In this document: one piece after another, positions 10,493-21,494 of the stretch
Position numbering within the stretch: position 1 is the stretch's first letter
How the letters are laid out: each line of letters begins with the position of its first letter
DNA from: Spongospora subterranea f. sp. subterranea
Taxonomy: Eukaryota > Endomyxa: Phytomyxea > Phytomyxea > Plasmodiophorida
Direction: 5' to 3'
DNA length: 44,102 nucleotides
Assembly: GCA_049724395.1 (NCBI GenBank)
Contig: JAUGWO010000100.1
Coordinates: forward strand, 1-44,102
Made by a program: the position numbers and the translations under genes
The notes under the pieces: model-generated
What the model was told of the DNA's origin: nothing
The model's input: only the letters and a program-made list of their open reading frames with translations
The model's database searches: none

Positions 10493-12636
10493 ATGATGTG
10501 TGGCGGTTCTGGAGCAGTCGTTGGAATAGACGCCGATGCGTGTCGTGTGGACGAGGAGATTGGTGCCGAGCTTCACGCCTCTCGTGGGAGGGAGGCCCGA
10601 ATCCTCAAGCTGCTGTTATTAGGAGCTGGAGAATCCGGCAAAAGCACTTTGTTTAAACAGATGAGGATCCTACACGGGACCGGATATTCCCCTGACGACC
10701 TGCGCTTTTTCAAACCCGTTCTGCATTTGGCGATCGTCTCCGATATTCAGCAGCTTTTGAGGGCGGCTCTGATCCCGACTATAAAACAAATGTTAGGCGA
10801 TCGACTGCTACCGGAGGCGTCATGGCCAGAACGTCTGAAGGAAGACGTGGCGCGAATCGCGGGTTGGCGCTTTGCCAGCTTTGATCTGACTGAGGATCGA
10901 GGCGCAGCCATTGCCAGGGTTTGGGCCTACCCTGAAATTAAGCAGGTGAGAAGAATGACCTTTATCACTGCTCAACTTTCGTTTTGATTCCACACATAAC
11001 CTTTTTTCGATTTCGGTCGACTGATGTTCTAGAAATTCAGAATAAGCAAGATGAACGCAAATTTGCATCTGCGATCAGACATGAAACCTGATGATCATAC
11101 CGGTTTCACTTTTGTTTTGCCTTTGGGTTTCTGTAAATATACTGCTTTCGATCGTCAAAAATAAATTGAATGAAATTGCGGGTCAGGTTCATGAATGTCG
11201 CAATTTGTTCCATCTATCGGAGAACGCCGAGTTCTTTTTCGATAAGATCGAGGAGATATCTCGCCCAGGATGGACGCCCAACACGGAGGACGTGATCCGA
11301 TCCCGGATAAGGAGTGTTGGAATCGTCGAGCAGCAATTCACAATGGCCGATGGAAGTCAGTGTGTCAGCCCCAAAAATCCATCAAAAAATAATATGATAA
11401 ATCTAATCATTGTCTCATAGCGTCGTTCAAGCTGGTGGATGTCGGCGGGCAACGGAGCGAAAGGAGAAAATGGTATTGCAATTCGCTTTCGTCGTTTATT
11501 TTTCCGTTTCTTATTTTTAAACAAGGTTCTTCGCATTTTGTCGAGTGCATCAAATGGCTTTTGTGGTTTTCTGTTCAATATATGTGAAGCCCATGCTCAA
11601 TACTTGATTGAAACCGGTTATATGTGGTTGACGAAAACTTTTGTTATGCAAAAGCAAAACATTTCGCTGCAATCCAATGAATTCTTGTCGTAATTGATTG
11701 CGAGACCATCTGGAGCGTGATTTCATTCCTGTACGGTTTAGGTCTTCGTTCTTTCCAATCGTGTCAAAACTCTTCTAAACTCAATTATGACAAGCTTCTT
11801 GTTTGTTTTGTTTGGACTGTCTGGAGTTGTTTCTGAGGATGTTGCTGAATGATCAGACGTGATATTTATGGTGATGTAGGATTCATTCGTTCAGCGAGGT
11901 GAACGCTGTATTGTACGTGGCCGCCTTGTGAGTAGATGCAAACGTCGGTGCCATTGATTTTCCGTTATTGAGTGGGATTGAATTGTAGGTCTGAATATGA
12001 TCAAAAGTGCTGGGAGGTAGTTAATACTTTTTTGCTCGCCCGGCGATTTGTTGAACACATGTCTTGTGGTCGCAAACAACCTCATCACTTGATTTTACCA
12101 TAGATTTGTTAATTTGGTTTTAAAGTTCATGAAATATCTACCTTCAATTTGAACATGGGCGGTTTACAGAGAACCTTTGTTGCGCTGATTACTGACTGTG
12201 GATTGTGATCCGTTAGGATAACAAGACCCCGCGCATGACCGAATCCCTGAATCTGTTTGAGGAAATTTGCACATCGCCTGCTCTGTCGCAGGCCTCCATC
12301 ATCATATTTCTTAACAAAGCCGGTTCGTTTCATTCATGGGCTTTGTTATTGCTGAGTATTGCTTTGTTAGATCTGTTCCGGGAGAAGCTACTGCGTTCTC
12401 CAATTGGAAAATATTTACCCGATTATCAGGGTGATGGGTCATTCTCACACGCATCGGAATACATCAAGGTTCTGTTCGAGCAGGTCGGGAAGAAGGTGTT
12501 TAAAGAATTGGACCAGAAACGCAGCATGTTCTTCCATTTCACGACGGCAACCGATACCCGCAACGTTGAGGCTGTATTCCGGGACGTTCAGAACGTCGTC
12601 CTTCGAGCGACGTTGAAACGGGCACAGCTTTTGTAG
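10493..12636 (+). CDS. Heterotrimeric G-protein alpha subunit
   Basis: GTP-binding switch that relays signals from seven-helix receptors at the plasma membrane. Seven exons fit in phase: 10493-10945, 11187-11355, 11421-11472, 11880-11927, 11989-12016, 12217-12322, 12371-12636 (373 aa, normal length). Motifs: G1 GAGESGKS (44-51), switch I RIRSVG (Arg191 is the conserved cholera-toxin-type Arg), G3 DVGGQRSERRKW with Gln218, SEYDQ on a 28-nt micro-exon, G4 NKAD (283-286), G5 TTATDT. Oddities: switch I has Ser194 where the Mg-binding Thr is usual; the N-terminus reads MMCGGSG, with no Gly2 for myristoylation but a Cys3 that could be palmitoylated; the C-terminus ...KRAQLL lacks the Cys at -4 that pertussis toxin modifies. 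Two ATGs (10493, 10496) are in frame. Looks intact. Confidence 0.93.
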
Positions 12637-13278
12637 CAGCAGAATAACAAAATAACGATTAACAACAATGTTTATAAATAAGAATTTTGACTCCATCGGC
12701 CATCCTAAGTGGTGAATGAACAGTACTAAAGTGTGGGAAGTCTAGCTTTGGCAAGTCCCTACAGCCTCTCACAGACGTTTTCGACCCCAACAATGTTAAC
12801 AAATTAATCCTGGCGATTGAGCTATGTACTTACAGCCATTATTGATGAGGAGGTTTTTGTGAAGGATTCGCTTACATAATCGCCGAAAAAGCCTTGATTG
12901 CCCATGATTGTTCAGGATCTTCTGGCGAGTCATCAAAGAACGACAGCAGTTCAGATCCCTTATTTGATGCTTTCTCTAACTGGTCGATACGTTTTTTTTT
13001 GTTCCAATCGTTATGGCTCACACGTTGTAGCATATGAATAATCAGTCCTTGAGCATAAGGATTAATCATCCCTAATGCCATGAAGTGCGTCACGGCCCCA
13101 TCTACTGCGTGAGTCAAGCAGGATTGATCGACTCCAGGGATGGGCTAATAAACAGATTGAATTGGAACGGATTCCAACGTGAAATAGTACCGGGCGTCCG
13201 TTTTTGTCCAAAATCGTGACAGATTTGATACAGCGCAACAGCCAATGAATAAGATGTTCGCTTGGAAACAGCAATTTA
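12637..13278 (-). other. Intergenic with an unassigned minus-strand open frame
   Basis: G alpha and the alpha-kinase converge here. On the minus strand, 12872 to about 13143 is open and reads as believable protein (VDGAVTHFMALGMINPYAQG, then a charged tail DDSPEDPEQSW). It is preceded by an AG acceptor-like site (TTTATTAG) near 13147. It could be a further 3' exon of the alpha-kinase gene, a small separate gene, or chance. I recognise no family and the start codon is not clear. Confidence 0.3.
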
Positions 13279-15143
13279 TTATCCCCTTTTACGGCGAGAA
13301 CGAAGACGGGTACAAGCCACATGGTCAGGACGGCGCTGTGAACGCAACCGCTCACTAGAAGATTGCACTTGCAAAACCGTCTCCTCTTGCACAATGACGT
13401 CTTCAGTGGCATCAAAACTGATAGATTGACCTTTTTGACCCTGATATGGGACGATTTCGTCGGAGACCGTCATCTCGCAATCACTTTCAGCTTCTTCATC
13501 TTCCACTGACGTGTCTGAACCCCCGTCCCTGCTTGTTGAAGCATGTCCGAACGCGTCTCCTGCTGGACGCTCCAGTTGAGCAGCATAGCAAGCACTATTA
13601 CATTCATGTTCTTGAAAAAACTTGGCAATTGAAGAGGCACCCATGTTGCCAATGCCGAACGTTGATTCAGCATTGGAGATTGATACAATCTCAACGTCAG
13701 TATAGACGCCACCCGCGCCCTGAATGTCTAATGCCATAAACTCGCCGCCGGAGCGACAGAACGAGAAATGGCTGAACGCGGTTGCCTTGATCCGGTCCTT
13801 TTTCGTTCGGGCTAATGTTTTGTTTGTTAAACAGATAATATTACCTATATTTAATGTAGGTATATTTGATGGAGGTTTGAAAAACCTCTACCTGAATTTG
13901 AAACGAACTTGTCGAATCGCCCTTTGATTTGACGCTCGATGATCCAAATCACGCCCTTCCGGCACATCCTGTTGAATGGATTGTTCTTTGCAGGAAACAG
14001 AACATCAATAACCTCCGGCAGGAGTTCGACGACAACGCTGTCACAAAACGTGACCATAAAATCATCATTTTTTACAGCGGCGTTGAACTCGATCGCCATT
14101 TGGGAGCATAATGCTGCCATTTGGACGGCACGTGTCGCTGTGCCTAGCCGGTCATCCAACGGAGAATTGGCCACCTTATATACGACAAGAGCTGATCCAA
14201 ACACCATTGGAAACATAGCTTCCTTATAAACAATCTTGGACTCGCCGTCAGTAATAAGATCTTCCATGTTCGGTACAGGAAATTCCTTCTCGCTTAGAAA
14301 CTGTTGCGACCATTTTTGACCATCGAACTGTCTTAAAATGGCAACTCCAGAGCCTTGCACTGCGGAATCCGATTTTGAATTCTGGTATATATCCTGGAAC
14401 TGAAATTGATCAAGATTGCCGAACGCGCTTGAGTGTACAAGGGCGCTTCCCTTCGTTCCTGTCTTCAATCGCTTGATGACAGAACCGGTGACGTGATTAC
14501 TGTTGTTGTTGCCAAACAACTCGATGGTGCGCAGCGGCTGTTGAATTGGGCCACAGTCTTCACCATTGTCAGGGAGAGTCATATCCCATTCGTTATCAAC
14601 ATTATCCTGTTCATTATCGTGGCTGATTCTGTCATTATCATTGAAGCCATCTTGTGAATGGTCTGATCTCACCAGATGCAACACCTTCTTGCCTCCAGAA
14701 CGAGTGAGGTTGAAAGGAAATTCACAGAATGGCGTATTCTCCTGTATTATTGCACCATCCCCCGTGGTAAGAACGTAAGTGGCCCCAGAGGACCATTTCG
14801 GAACAGGAAATAAACTGGATGCCAATCCATCGATAATATCATAGTATGTGGTGGCCGACAATGCGAAAACGACGTTGATTGCCGGATGATCTGGTAACTT
14901 CGTTGCCTTTTTAGTTCGGGGATCCATCCCTAGCGGATAGGCGGTGACGTTCACCTTGATCTAACATCGGGTTGATCGCCACACCACGCCGACTGCCGCC
15001 TCCGGCACGGCGACGTGACACGTCGGCCCTGCTTCCTTAAATTTCAGAAGCTCGGCTGCGACGGTCTTTTTGACAACATCCCCAAGCGTTGGGCAGGAAG
15101 CCAAGCACTGACCCTGTTGCTGACCACAATGTTGACAGAACAT
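13279..15143 (-). CDS. Alpha-type protein kinase (MHCK/eEF2K family)
   Basis: Atypical Ser/Thr kinase fold shared with myosin heavy-chain kinase, eEF2 kinase and TRPM7. Three exons in phase: 15143-15009, 14960-13892, 13811-13279 (578 aa). Introns are 48 and 80 nt, GT-AG. The ATG at 15143 is chosen because the long middle frame has no upstream ATG of its own. Seen: an N-terminal Cys cluster FCQHCGQQQGQCLASC; low-complexity acidic linker around 150-180; kinase Lys307 in ALVVYK; AVQMAALCSQMAIEFN; FSHFSF with zinc His416; DIQGAGGVYTD (Asp430, Gln432); the glycine loop FGIGNMG (453-459); zinc ligands H470-E-C472-N-x-x-C476. After the kinase comes about 100 aa of acidic and then Arg-rich tail ending RLRSRRKRG, a likely nuclear signal. 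Substrate unknown. Confidence 0.88.
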
Positions 15144-15242
15144 AGACAGACTCGTTGATCAAATAATTGATTAAACCCACCCGACGACGAATCTGTCATG
15201 GGAAGTCCGCTACGGCATTACCTATAGTTTTTTTCTGACGTA

Positions 15243-15337
15243 CTGTAAAATAGTTTTGTTGCTCACAAAAAACATTTTGCGCATAATTTCCGCCCCTTGC
15301 CCTTCTCGGATTCCGTAATTTTGGGACAGAGGGAGTA
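15243..15337 (-). repeat. Solo end of a CTCCCTC-type mariner/Stowaway element
   Basis: Read on the minus strand from 15337 it starts TACTCCCTCTGTCCCAAAA, the same type of end as the MITE at 9485-10016 and very close to plant Stowaway/mariner ends. I find no matching opposite end nearby, so it is a truncated copy. The leftward border is arbitrary. Confidence 0.5.
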
Positions 15338-15339
15338 TG

Positions 15340-15430
15340 TATCATGATATTTGCCCCAATATCGCGATATGAACCTGCGCAACATCTGTTTATTGCAATA
15401 TTCAACTTATCACGATATTATCATGATATT
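15340..15430. repeat. Cluster of ATCATGAT/ATCGCGAT palindromes
   Basis: Four short self-complementary words occur within 90 bp: ATCATGAT at about 15341, ATCGCGAT at 15361, ATCACGAT near 15409 and ATCATGAT near 15420, each followed by AT or ATT. It is AT-rich and lies upstream of the alpha-kinase start. Possible binding sites, or the decayed tail of a repeat. Confidence 0.45.
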
Positions 15431-16211
15431 TCCACGCAATATTTGGCTTCCAAACGCGACCTAATAACATAAATAGAAGTCCGGAAGAAATCGGTTGCCA
15501 GTTTTAACACACCCCGTCAAACCGATGACTCCGGTAACTAAATGCAATCAACGATAGGTGCTCCATTGAATGGAATTCTTGGTGTATCGGGTCAGATGGA
15601 AGCTCGATTCCTGAACATAAATAGGAATGAGAAAAGGGTGGCACAGAAGTCATTGGATAGGCACGGCCAGGATTGAATCCTGTGTAAGTTTAGGGTCGTT
15701 AAGCTGAACAGATTCTAGGTTTTGTTGAAGTGTGTCCTTGTCCATCTGGCTTCTTATGCGTTGATTGTCTTCCCCTCCGTTGTGGACGATGTCGTCGCGT
15801 TTGATACTCAGGACGTGAGGACGACTTTCTGAGCATGGACTGGATTGCCTCCATCTTGGCCACCACCAATGCAACCATCTGCAGACAGCTTTGACTGGTG
15901 CTTAGTCGTTCTGCCGAAGTGCAATGCGAAAGCATCCTTCGGTAGTCTTATTGAGAAAGAGTTTTGACTGTAATTATCAACTCAAGTAGGTTCCAAACAC
16001 AGAGATGACATGTGTAACTTCTGTGGGCGATTTGTTAGGTTGTAAGATATTACAATGTCTAAACTAGAGAATTCTCAAAATAGCATGGCTAAAGCGATGC
16101 TGTCGATCGCTCACGACAGCTTGGTTATCAGGTTGATCACTTCAAGATCTTCGGCTCAACCCAACAGCCAGTGGTTGTTTGAAAGAACTTCTACGTCTGT
16201 TTATTTGGCCA

Positions 16212-19200
16212 TCACTGTTGCGATATGACACTCCATTTTGATGTTGGCGCGACGTTGATTGCCACAGACGAAGGTACATCCACAACATGATTACGTCTTG
16301 TGGATGAGATTTCACCAAAATGCGTTAACCGTAGGACAAGCTTGGTAAGTTCGTCGATGACAGCAGGAACAAATGCGAGACCAACAACAAGAGCGTAACC
16401 TTTGACCTCGCTAATATACCTCATGCCAAATATGTCTTGAAACGGAGGCACCAATGCCACAAACCACGTTAATGATAACGATACTAGGACAGATAGATGC
16501 ATGTACTTGTTAGAAAAAAAACCCATCTCATAGAGCGATACACGTTGAGAACGACAGGTGTAAGCTCGAAGCAGCTCAGAAGTGCAAATGTACAGGATTG
16601 TCATTGTCTGGGCCTCTTTATATCCATTCAACTTGGACGAATTGGTATTATGAGACTCGGAGTCGATCCCTTTACCCCAAAAATCACCTCCTAGTTCAAT
16701 GAAAATCAGAGAGAATATAAACAGAGTATGTTGAGTTGCCCTACCAGCAAACCATTGTAAACCGGTGCCATACACAATAACACACATTGTTGTCAGTACA
16801 ATTGTCTACAGCAAAAGAATTAAATTTCGCGTCAAAAAAGGAAGATCAGATTCCTACCTGCACAGAAATCCCCACCCACATGAACCTGTCGATGAGCGGC
16901 TCGTTCCGCCTGCGTGGTGGTCTAAACATTGTGCCTGGATCCGTCTACAAATGGTTACACACATCCGTACTGGCCACTCTCTATTACTCCCACCTTTTCA
17001 ATAGCAAGGGAAATTGCTGGAGCACCATCCGTTGTAAGGTTCAGCCATAAAAATCTGGACCGCATTGAGAGGAACAGGCATGCCAACGCACGTCGTCACA
17101 AATATAAGCATCACTTCTGCTATATTAGTTGAGAGCAGATAAAAAATAAACTTGCTTATGTTAGAATAAATTGTACGACCCTCTTCAATGGCCATCACAA
17201 TTGATGCAAAATTATCGGTAGTAAGGATCATAGCAGACGCGGCTTTGGCCACATCCGTTCCAGTAATTCCCATAGCAATACCAATATTTGCCTGCTCAAA
17301 ACATCAACCGCTACAATCACTGGGAAACCGTAAGGTATTGACCTGCTTTAAAGCTGGAGCGTCATTGACACCATCCCCGGTCATTGCGCAGCAATGACCT
17401 TGGCGCTGTAAGGATTTCACAATAGTTATCTTGTCTTCAGGTTTTGCACGAGCGTAAACATCAGCTACTGCAGTGATAGCGTCAAGGCGGCTGAACTCTG
17501 TTGCTAATGCTGTTAGAATTAAAAATATATGAGAATGAACAAGATCAAGACACCAACAATATCCCAACCTTCATGAATACCAGTATGGTCTGACTTCATC
17601 GTGTCCTTCGATTTTAATTGCTGTTCAAGAGCATCAATTCTGTTACCAATCTCACGAATCTCTTCACAATCTAATGCAGCTGTGGCAGGGGATCCTTTTG
17701 GTATAAGACCTATATTCTCCGCAATCGCCTTTGCGGTTTTGACATAATCGCCAGTAATCATGCAGACACGAACAGATGCATTATGTGCTGCAGCAATGGC
17801 TGGAATCACCTAAAAAAATTTTAGATTTGTATCTCACATAGAGTGGAAACGCATTACCTCTTTCCTTTCTGGGTCAGTAGACGCAAATAGTCCAACAAAA
17901 ATCAAATCGGTTTCCACAGTTTCCGCGGAGTCGTCATTGGGTGATGAAGAAAATGTCCTGAACGCAACAGCTAGAACGCGCAAAGCAGCGGAAGAATAGC
18001 CATCAATAACCTGGACCAATACGTATCACTCAATATCACACTATGAAAACAAGTTAAAAATAACGACATTTGTAATGGCTTCTCTTTCAGTCGATTGCAA
18101 GGATTGAATAACCGGATCACCGGAGGCGTTATTCACTATTTGTGAGTTACACTGTGCTAAGACTACATTTGGGGCACCTAAAAAACATCAAAAATGGGTA
18201 GACAGCGATGACGAGACAAGCATCCTTGCCTTTGACAACAACGATATGAGAAGCGATATTATCGACACCAGGAAACCTTCGCGGGTGAATTTTGGAATTC
18301 TCGCAAACCACAGACATCATTTTCCGAACTGAAGAGAAAGTATTTTCTTTGGTCCTGGTATATTCCTAAACACGCTGTAAGGGGAACTGAAAGAACAAAA
18401 ATTCGGCAAACTACCATATTGACATCTGTCATCGTGATGTTAGCTTTAGCTGCAACGACGACAACGGCTCTATCAGATGTATTTCCAAGACACTCCCAAT
18501 TTCCATTAGCGTCCGCTTGCAGAATCGCATTACTACATAACGCTCCACTTAGCAGCAGAAGACCTAGTCCAGAATCAATATTAGGCACAGCCTGCAAAAA
18601 AAACAATGAGCGCTAAGCGACAAAAATGCAAGTAAATTGGGACCTTGTTGTCATTAGAAAGCGACGTGAAGACCCCATTCGGATTATACCCTTCCCCACT
18701 AACAGAAAAAGTAGATCCAGAGAAGAACAGTTTGACAGTTGTCATAACACCAGCAGTTAATGTCCCTGTCTTATCGGAGCATATTACTGTCGCGCTACCC
18801 AATGTCTCAACCGAATGCAGTCGTCTGATAATGGCGTTTTTGTCAGCCATCCTTTGCATACCCATGGCTAGAGTGATAGTGACCGCAGCAGGAAGCCCTT
18901 CAGGAACAGCGGCGACAACAAGAGAAACCGCCACAATTATCATCTGCAAATAATACGGCTGTTCTGAGCCAGGGTCTGGTGTGCGTTCAGTCAAGATCCC
19001 GATCACCAAAATGCAGACAGAAATCATAATAGATAATATTCCTAGAATCTTGCCAAGTTTTTCCAACTTCTCTTGCAAAGGGGATAAACCAGCCTCCGCC
19101 TGTAATGGCGGTTTCCATCAACATAAAAACAGCTGGGAATGGTGAATACCTCACCTCATTGAGCAGCTTAGCAATTTTTCCCATTCGAGTTGACATTCCG

Positions 19201-20160
19201 GTGCGGACAACCAGCCCTTTACCGCGACCATCAAGAATAACACAGCCCATGTAGACCATATTTTCAGACGTTAAATGAGATTCCTGGGCGGACTCGCCTG
19301 AGTGTTTGGCCTCAGGTGAGAAAACGTAATCGGCATCTTTCAGAACTCCTTCAGATTCACCAGTGAGAGCCATCTCGGCAGACACCAATCCATGAGCGCT
19401 AATTAATCGTATATCCGCAGGGATCTTTTGCCCTGTGGCTAGATTGACAATATCACCAGGGACTAAGAATTTGCTGTCCACAACCTATAGCTGGCCGTTA
19501 ACAGTTGCGAAGCGTATTGCTTGAAAAAATGGGGGCTTACGTTAGGCACACCATTACGAACAACTTCAGCTTTGTCTGAAGACATTGATTCCAACGCCTC
19601 CAAAGCTTTTCCCGCTTTATTTTCTTGAACAACTCCAATTGTGGCGTTCAGAATAATTATAAAAAGAATAGCGGCGCCAGCAACATAATTTCCAAAAATA
19701 AAGGATATAAAACAAGAAACGATCAGCAAAATGACCAGCAGATCACTGAGCTGATCAAGTAACATTCTCCATAACGATGAGGGTGGAGGTTTTTCTAGCT
19801 CATTATTCCCATGCAGCTGGAGTCTGTTGGCAAATTCTTCTTTGGTGAGGCCCTGCGAAAATGGGATGACGTCGCGGTACTAAAAAGAGCACTAATAATG
19901 ACCTGGTCAGTATCGCTCTGAAACGCGTGGACGATATCTAACAACGTGGTAGAAGTCAATTCGGCCTGTTCTGCCTTCACATGATCTGCCAACTTGACAC
20001 GAGCTTCATCATTTCCATGAGGGGGAGCGACCAAGCGCTTGTGCGAGGAACCTAGTCGCTGGAGAGAAAATGTCCTGAGAGAGCCTTGGTGGACCAGTGC
20101 CCTTGATGATCCCTGCCTGGTGATGTCTGGTGGCGCGTTATTACCATGTGCCTCGGTCAT
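16212..20160 (-). CDS. Type II P-type Ca2+-ATPase (SERCA/PMR1-like)
   Basis: Pumps Ca2+ across an internal or plasma membrane, forming a phospho-Asp. Thirteen exons: 20160-19903, 19852-19541, 19484-19155, 19099-18644, 18591-18415, 18365-18230, 18177-18065, 18010-17858, 17809-17569, 17509-17343, 17291-16994, 16944-16858, 16805-16212; about 1106 aa. Motifs: LTGES (231-234), TM4 PEGLP (366-370), CSDKTGTLT (Asp409), KGAPNVVL, TGDGVND (769-775), TM5 LSTNIAEV and TM6 [11 protein letters not shown]. The TM4, TM5 and TM6 residues match both SERCA calcium sites, and TM8 SELLRA supplies the expected Glu. The GDPTE-type nucleotide box is altered ([11 protein letters not shown]). One intron (18229-18178) uses a GC donor. 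Exon 11 needs one base fewer to stay in frame at the A-run 17049-17053. A 54-nt GT-AG stretch around 16691-16744 is in frame and may be an extra intron. Confidence 0.9.
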
Positions 20161-20904
20161 GGAGGTTAGCGGCGGTGCGGCGTTGCTGTATTTCCGTGTC
20201 TCTGTTGAACGACCTTGTCACCTATCGGTTAACAGCGCACCGTACTATGTTATTGCTTGTTGGTTATGCTGGGCTGACGACACTTGAGCCCTTCTGTGCC
20301 GGTCGACTCAGCACAAGGTTCCTGTCTGTGGGTTTGGGCCCGGTGTCACAGGGGTTGATGTATGAGAAAATGTATGTCTGTTTCGAGTGGGGCCTCTCTA
20401 TAAGCTTCGACTTATCTCCGGATTGACACTCAACAGCAGAGTTCAAAGTGCAAGCGGTCTATTCTAATCTCACCAAATTCTGAATCAGGAAACAATTGCG
20501 TCTGTGATCGATTGGTACTGAAAGATTCCGCTTGTTTAATCCACCGGATCATACCAAAACGTGATTCAACAAGGATTTGACTGTGCCGATAAGAAAGGAA
20601 AATTATGCCTGATCCGTCACGTCCTCGACCGGAATTGGAATCATCGATGTCACTTTTGTCAAGTATAGCCCTCTGGATACTTGTAATGTGGCGTAGTTGA
20701 TCTTCATGGTTCTCCTCATCGTTTGAAGAGACAGTTTCTCTCTATATTTATACAAATAGTTAACAATTCCCTGTCGTAGCTCTTCTGTTAGTCCTTACAT
20801 ACTCTTTCGGTTTTTTTAAAAGTCGGTTTTCCCATTTTCGACAAAATTATCAACCGCTATCCAGGAACTGGACTCGCTTGCTGATAAAGGTTTCTGCCAC
20901 GATA
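20161..20904. other. Intergenic upstream of the ATPase
   Basis: No conserved coding frame on either strand. It should hold the ATPase promoter. A TACTCTTTCGGTTTTTTT word near 20799-20816 could be a worn CTCCCTC-type left end of the mariner remnant that follows. Confidence 0.35.
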
Positions 20905-21440
20905 GTGTTGGTCGAAATTTTACGAGATTCTTTCAATAAGAAGCGATCATGGAAAACTGGAAAGGGCGTCGATTAAGCAAATTGCAGACGAATATAATGT
21001 AAAACGACGAACGGTCGAAAGAATTGGTCTCGCCACAAGCAATGCGTTAGTGATGGCATATTGTCGACCGTTTGCGCTAGAAGAACAGGGAGATTTGAGA
21101 GAAATGATCGAGCTTCACAAGAAAAAGACGATACGTTCGCTAACGGCTGCACTGAATGTATCGCCCACAACGATTTTCAACCGATTGAAAGAGGTCTTTT
21201 GATACGCTATTCCAACAAGCTGGAACCGCAACTGAAAGCTGTGGATAGGTGAGAGAGTCGGGTTCTGCTAATAATATCACCTGCGAATCATCAGCTTAGG
21301 GGAGCCAGAGTCGAGATGCCTGTCAATGCACGACACTATTCATGTTGATGAAGGATACAGTAGTATTGCGTTAAAGTTAAAAATCCGTAGCGAAAGTGCG
21401 CATCTTTGGCCCTGGGTAACCCAAAAGATTCGAATCTTTC
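20905..21440 (+). pseudogene. Mariner-like transposase remnant
   Basis: Reads as the DNA-binding half of a plant/oomycete-type mariner transposase: KGSIKQIADEYNVKRRTVER (first helix-turn-helix), then KKKTIRSLTAALNVSPTTIF (second), then, after a one-base shift near 21195, IRYSNKLEPQLKAVDR, and further on, in another frame, HDTIHVDEGYSS, whose Asp would be the first catalytic residue. The rest of the DDD core is missing. At least two frame breaks plus a stop; inactive. Probably the family that produced the CTCCCTC-ended MITEs at 9485 and 15243. Confidence 0.7.
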
Positions 21441-21494
21441 TACGGACATATTTGAAACGGACTTAAGGTGCTCATTGCCAGGTGACTCAGGTGA

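Larger units (their letters stand above)
15144..16211. other. Intergenic between alpha-kinase and Ca2+-ATPase
   Basis: Holds a mariner-type end (15243-15337), a cluster of palindromes (15340-15430) and, on the minus strand at about 15650-15935, two overlapping open frames (VALVVAKMEAIQSML... and DKDTLQQNLESVQLNDPKLT...) that might be one short spliced or disrupted gene. No family recognised, and no strong splice pair seen. Confidence 0.35.

Noticed and set aside
14961-14987. 27-nt intron in the alpha-kinase
   Set aside because: Shorter than any other intron here; the 48-nt choice (14961-15008) keeps phase and matches the size of other introns.
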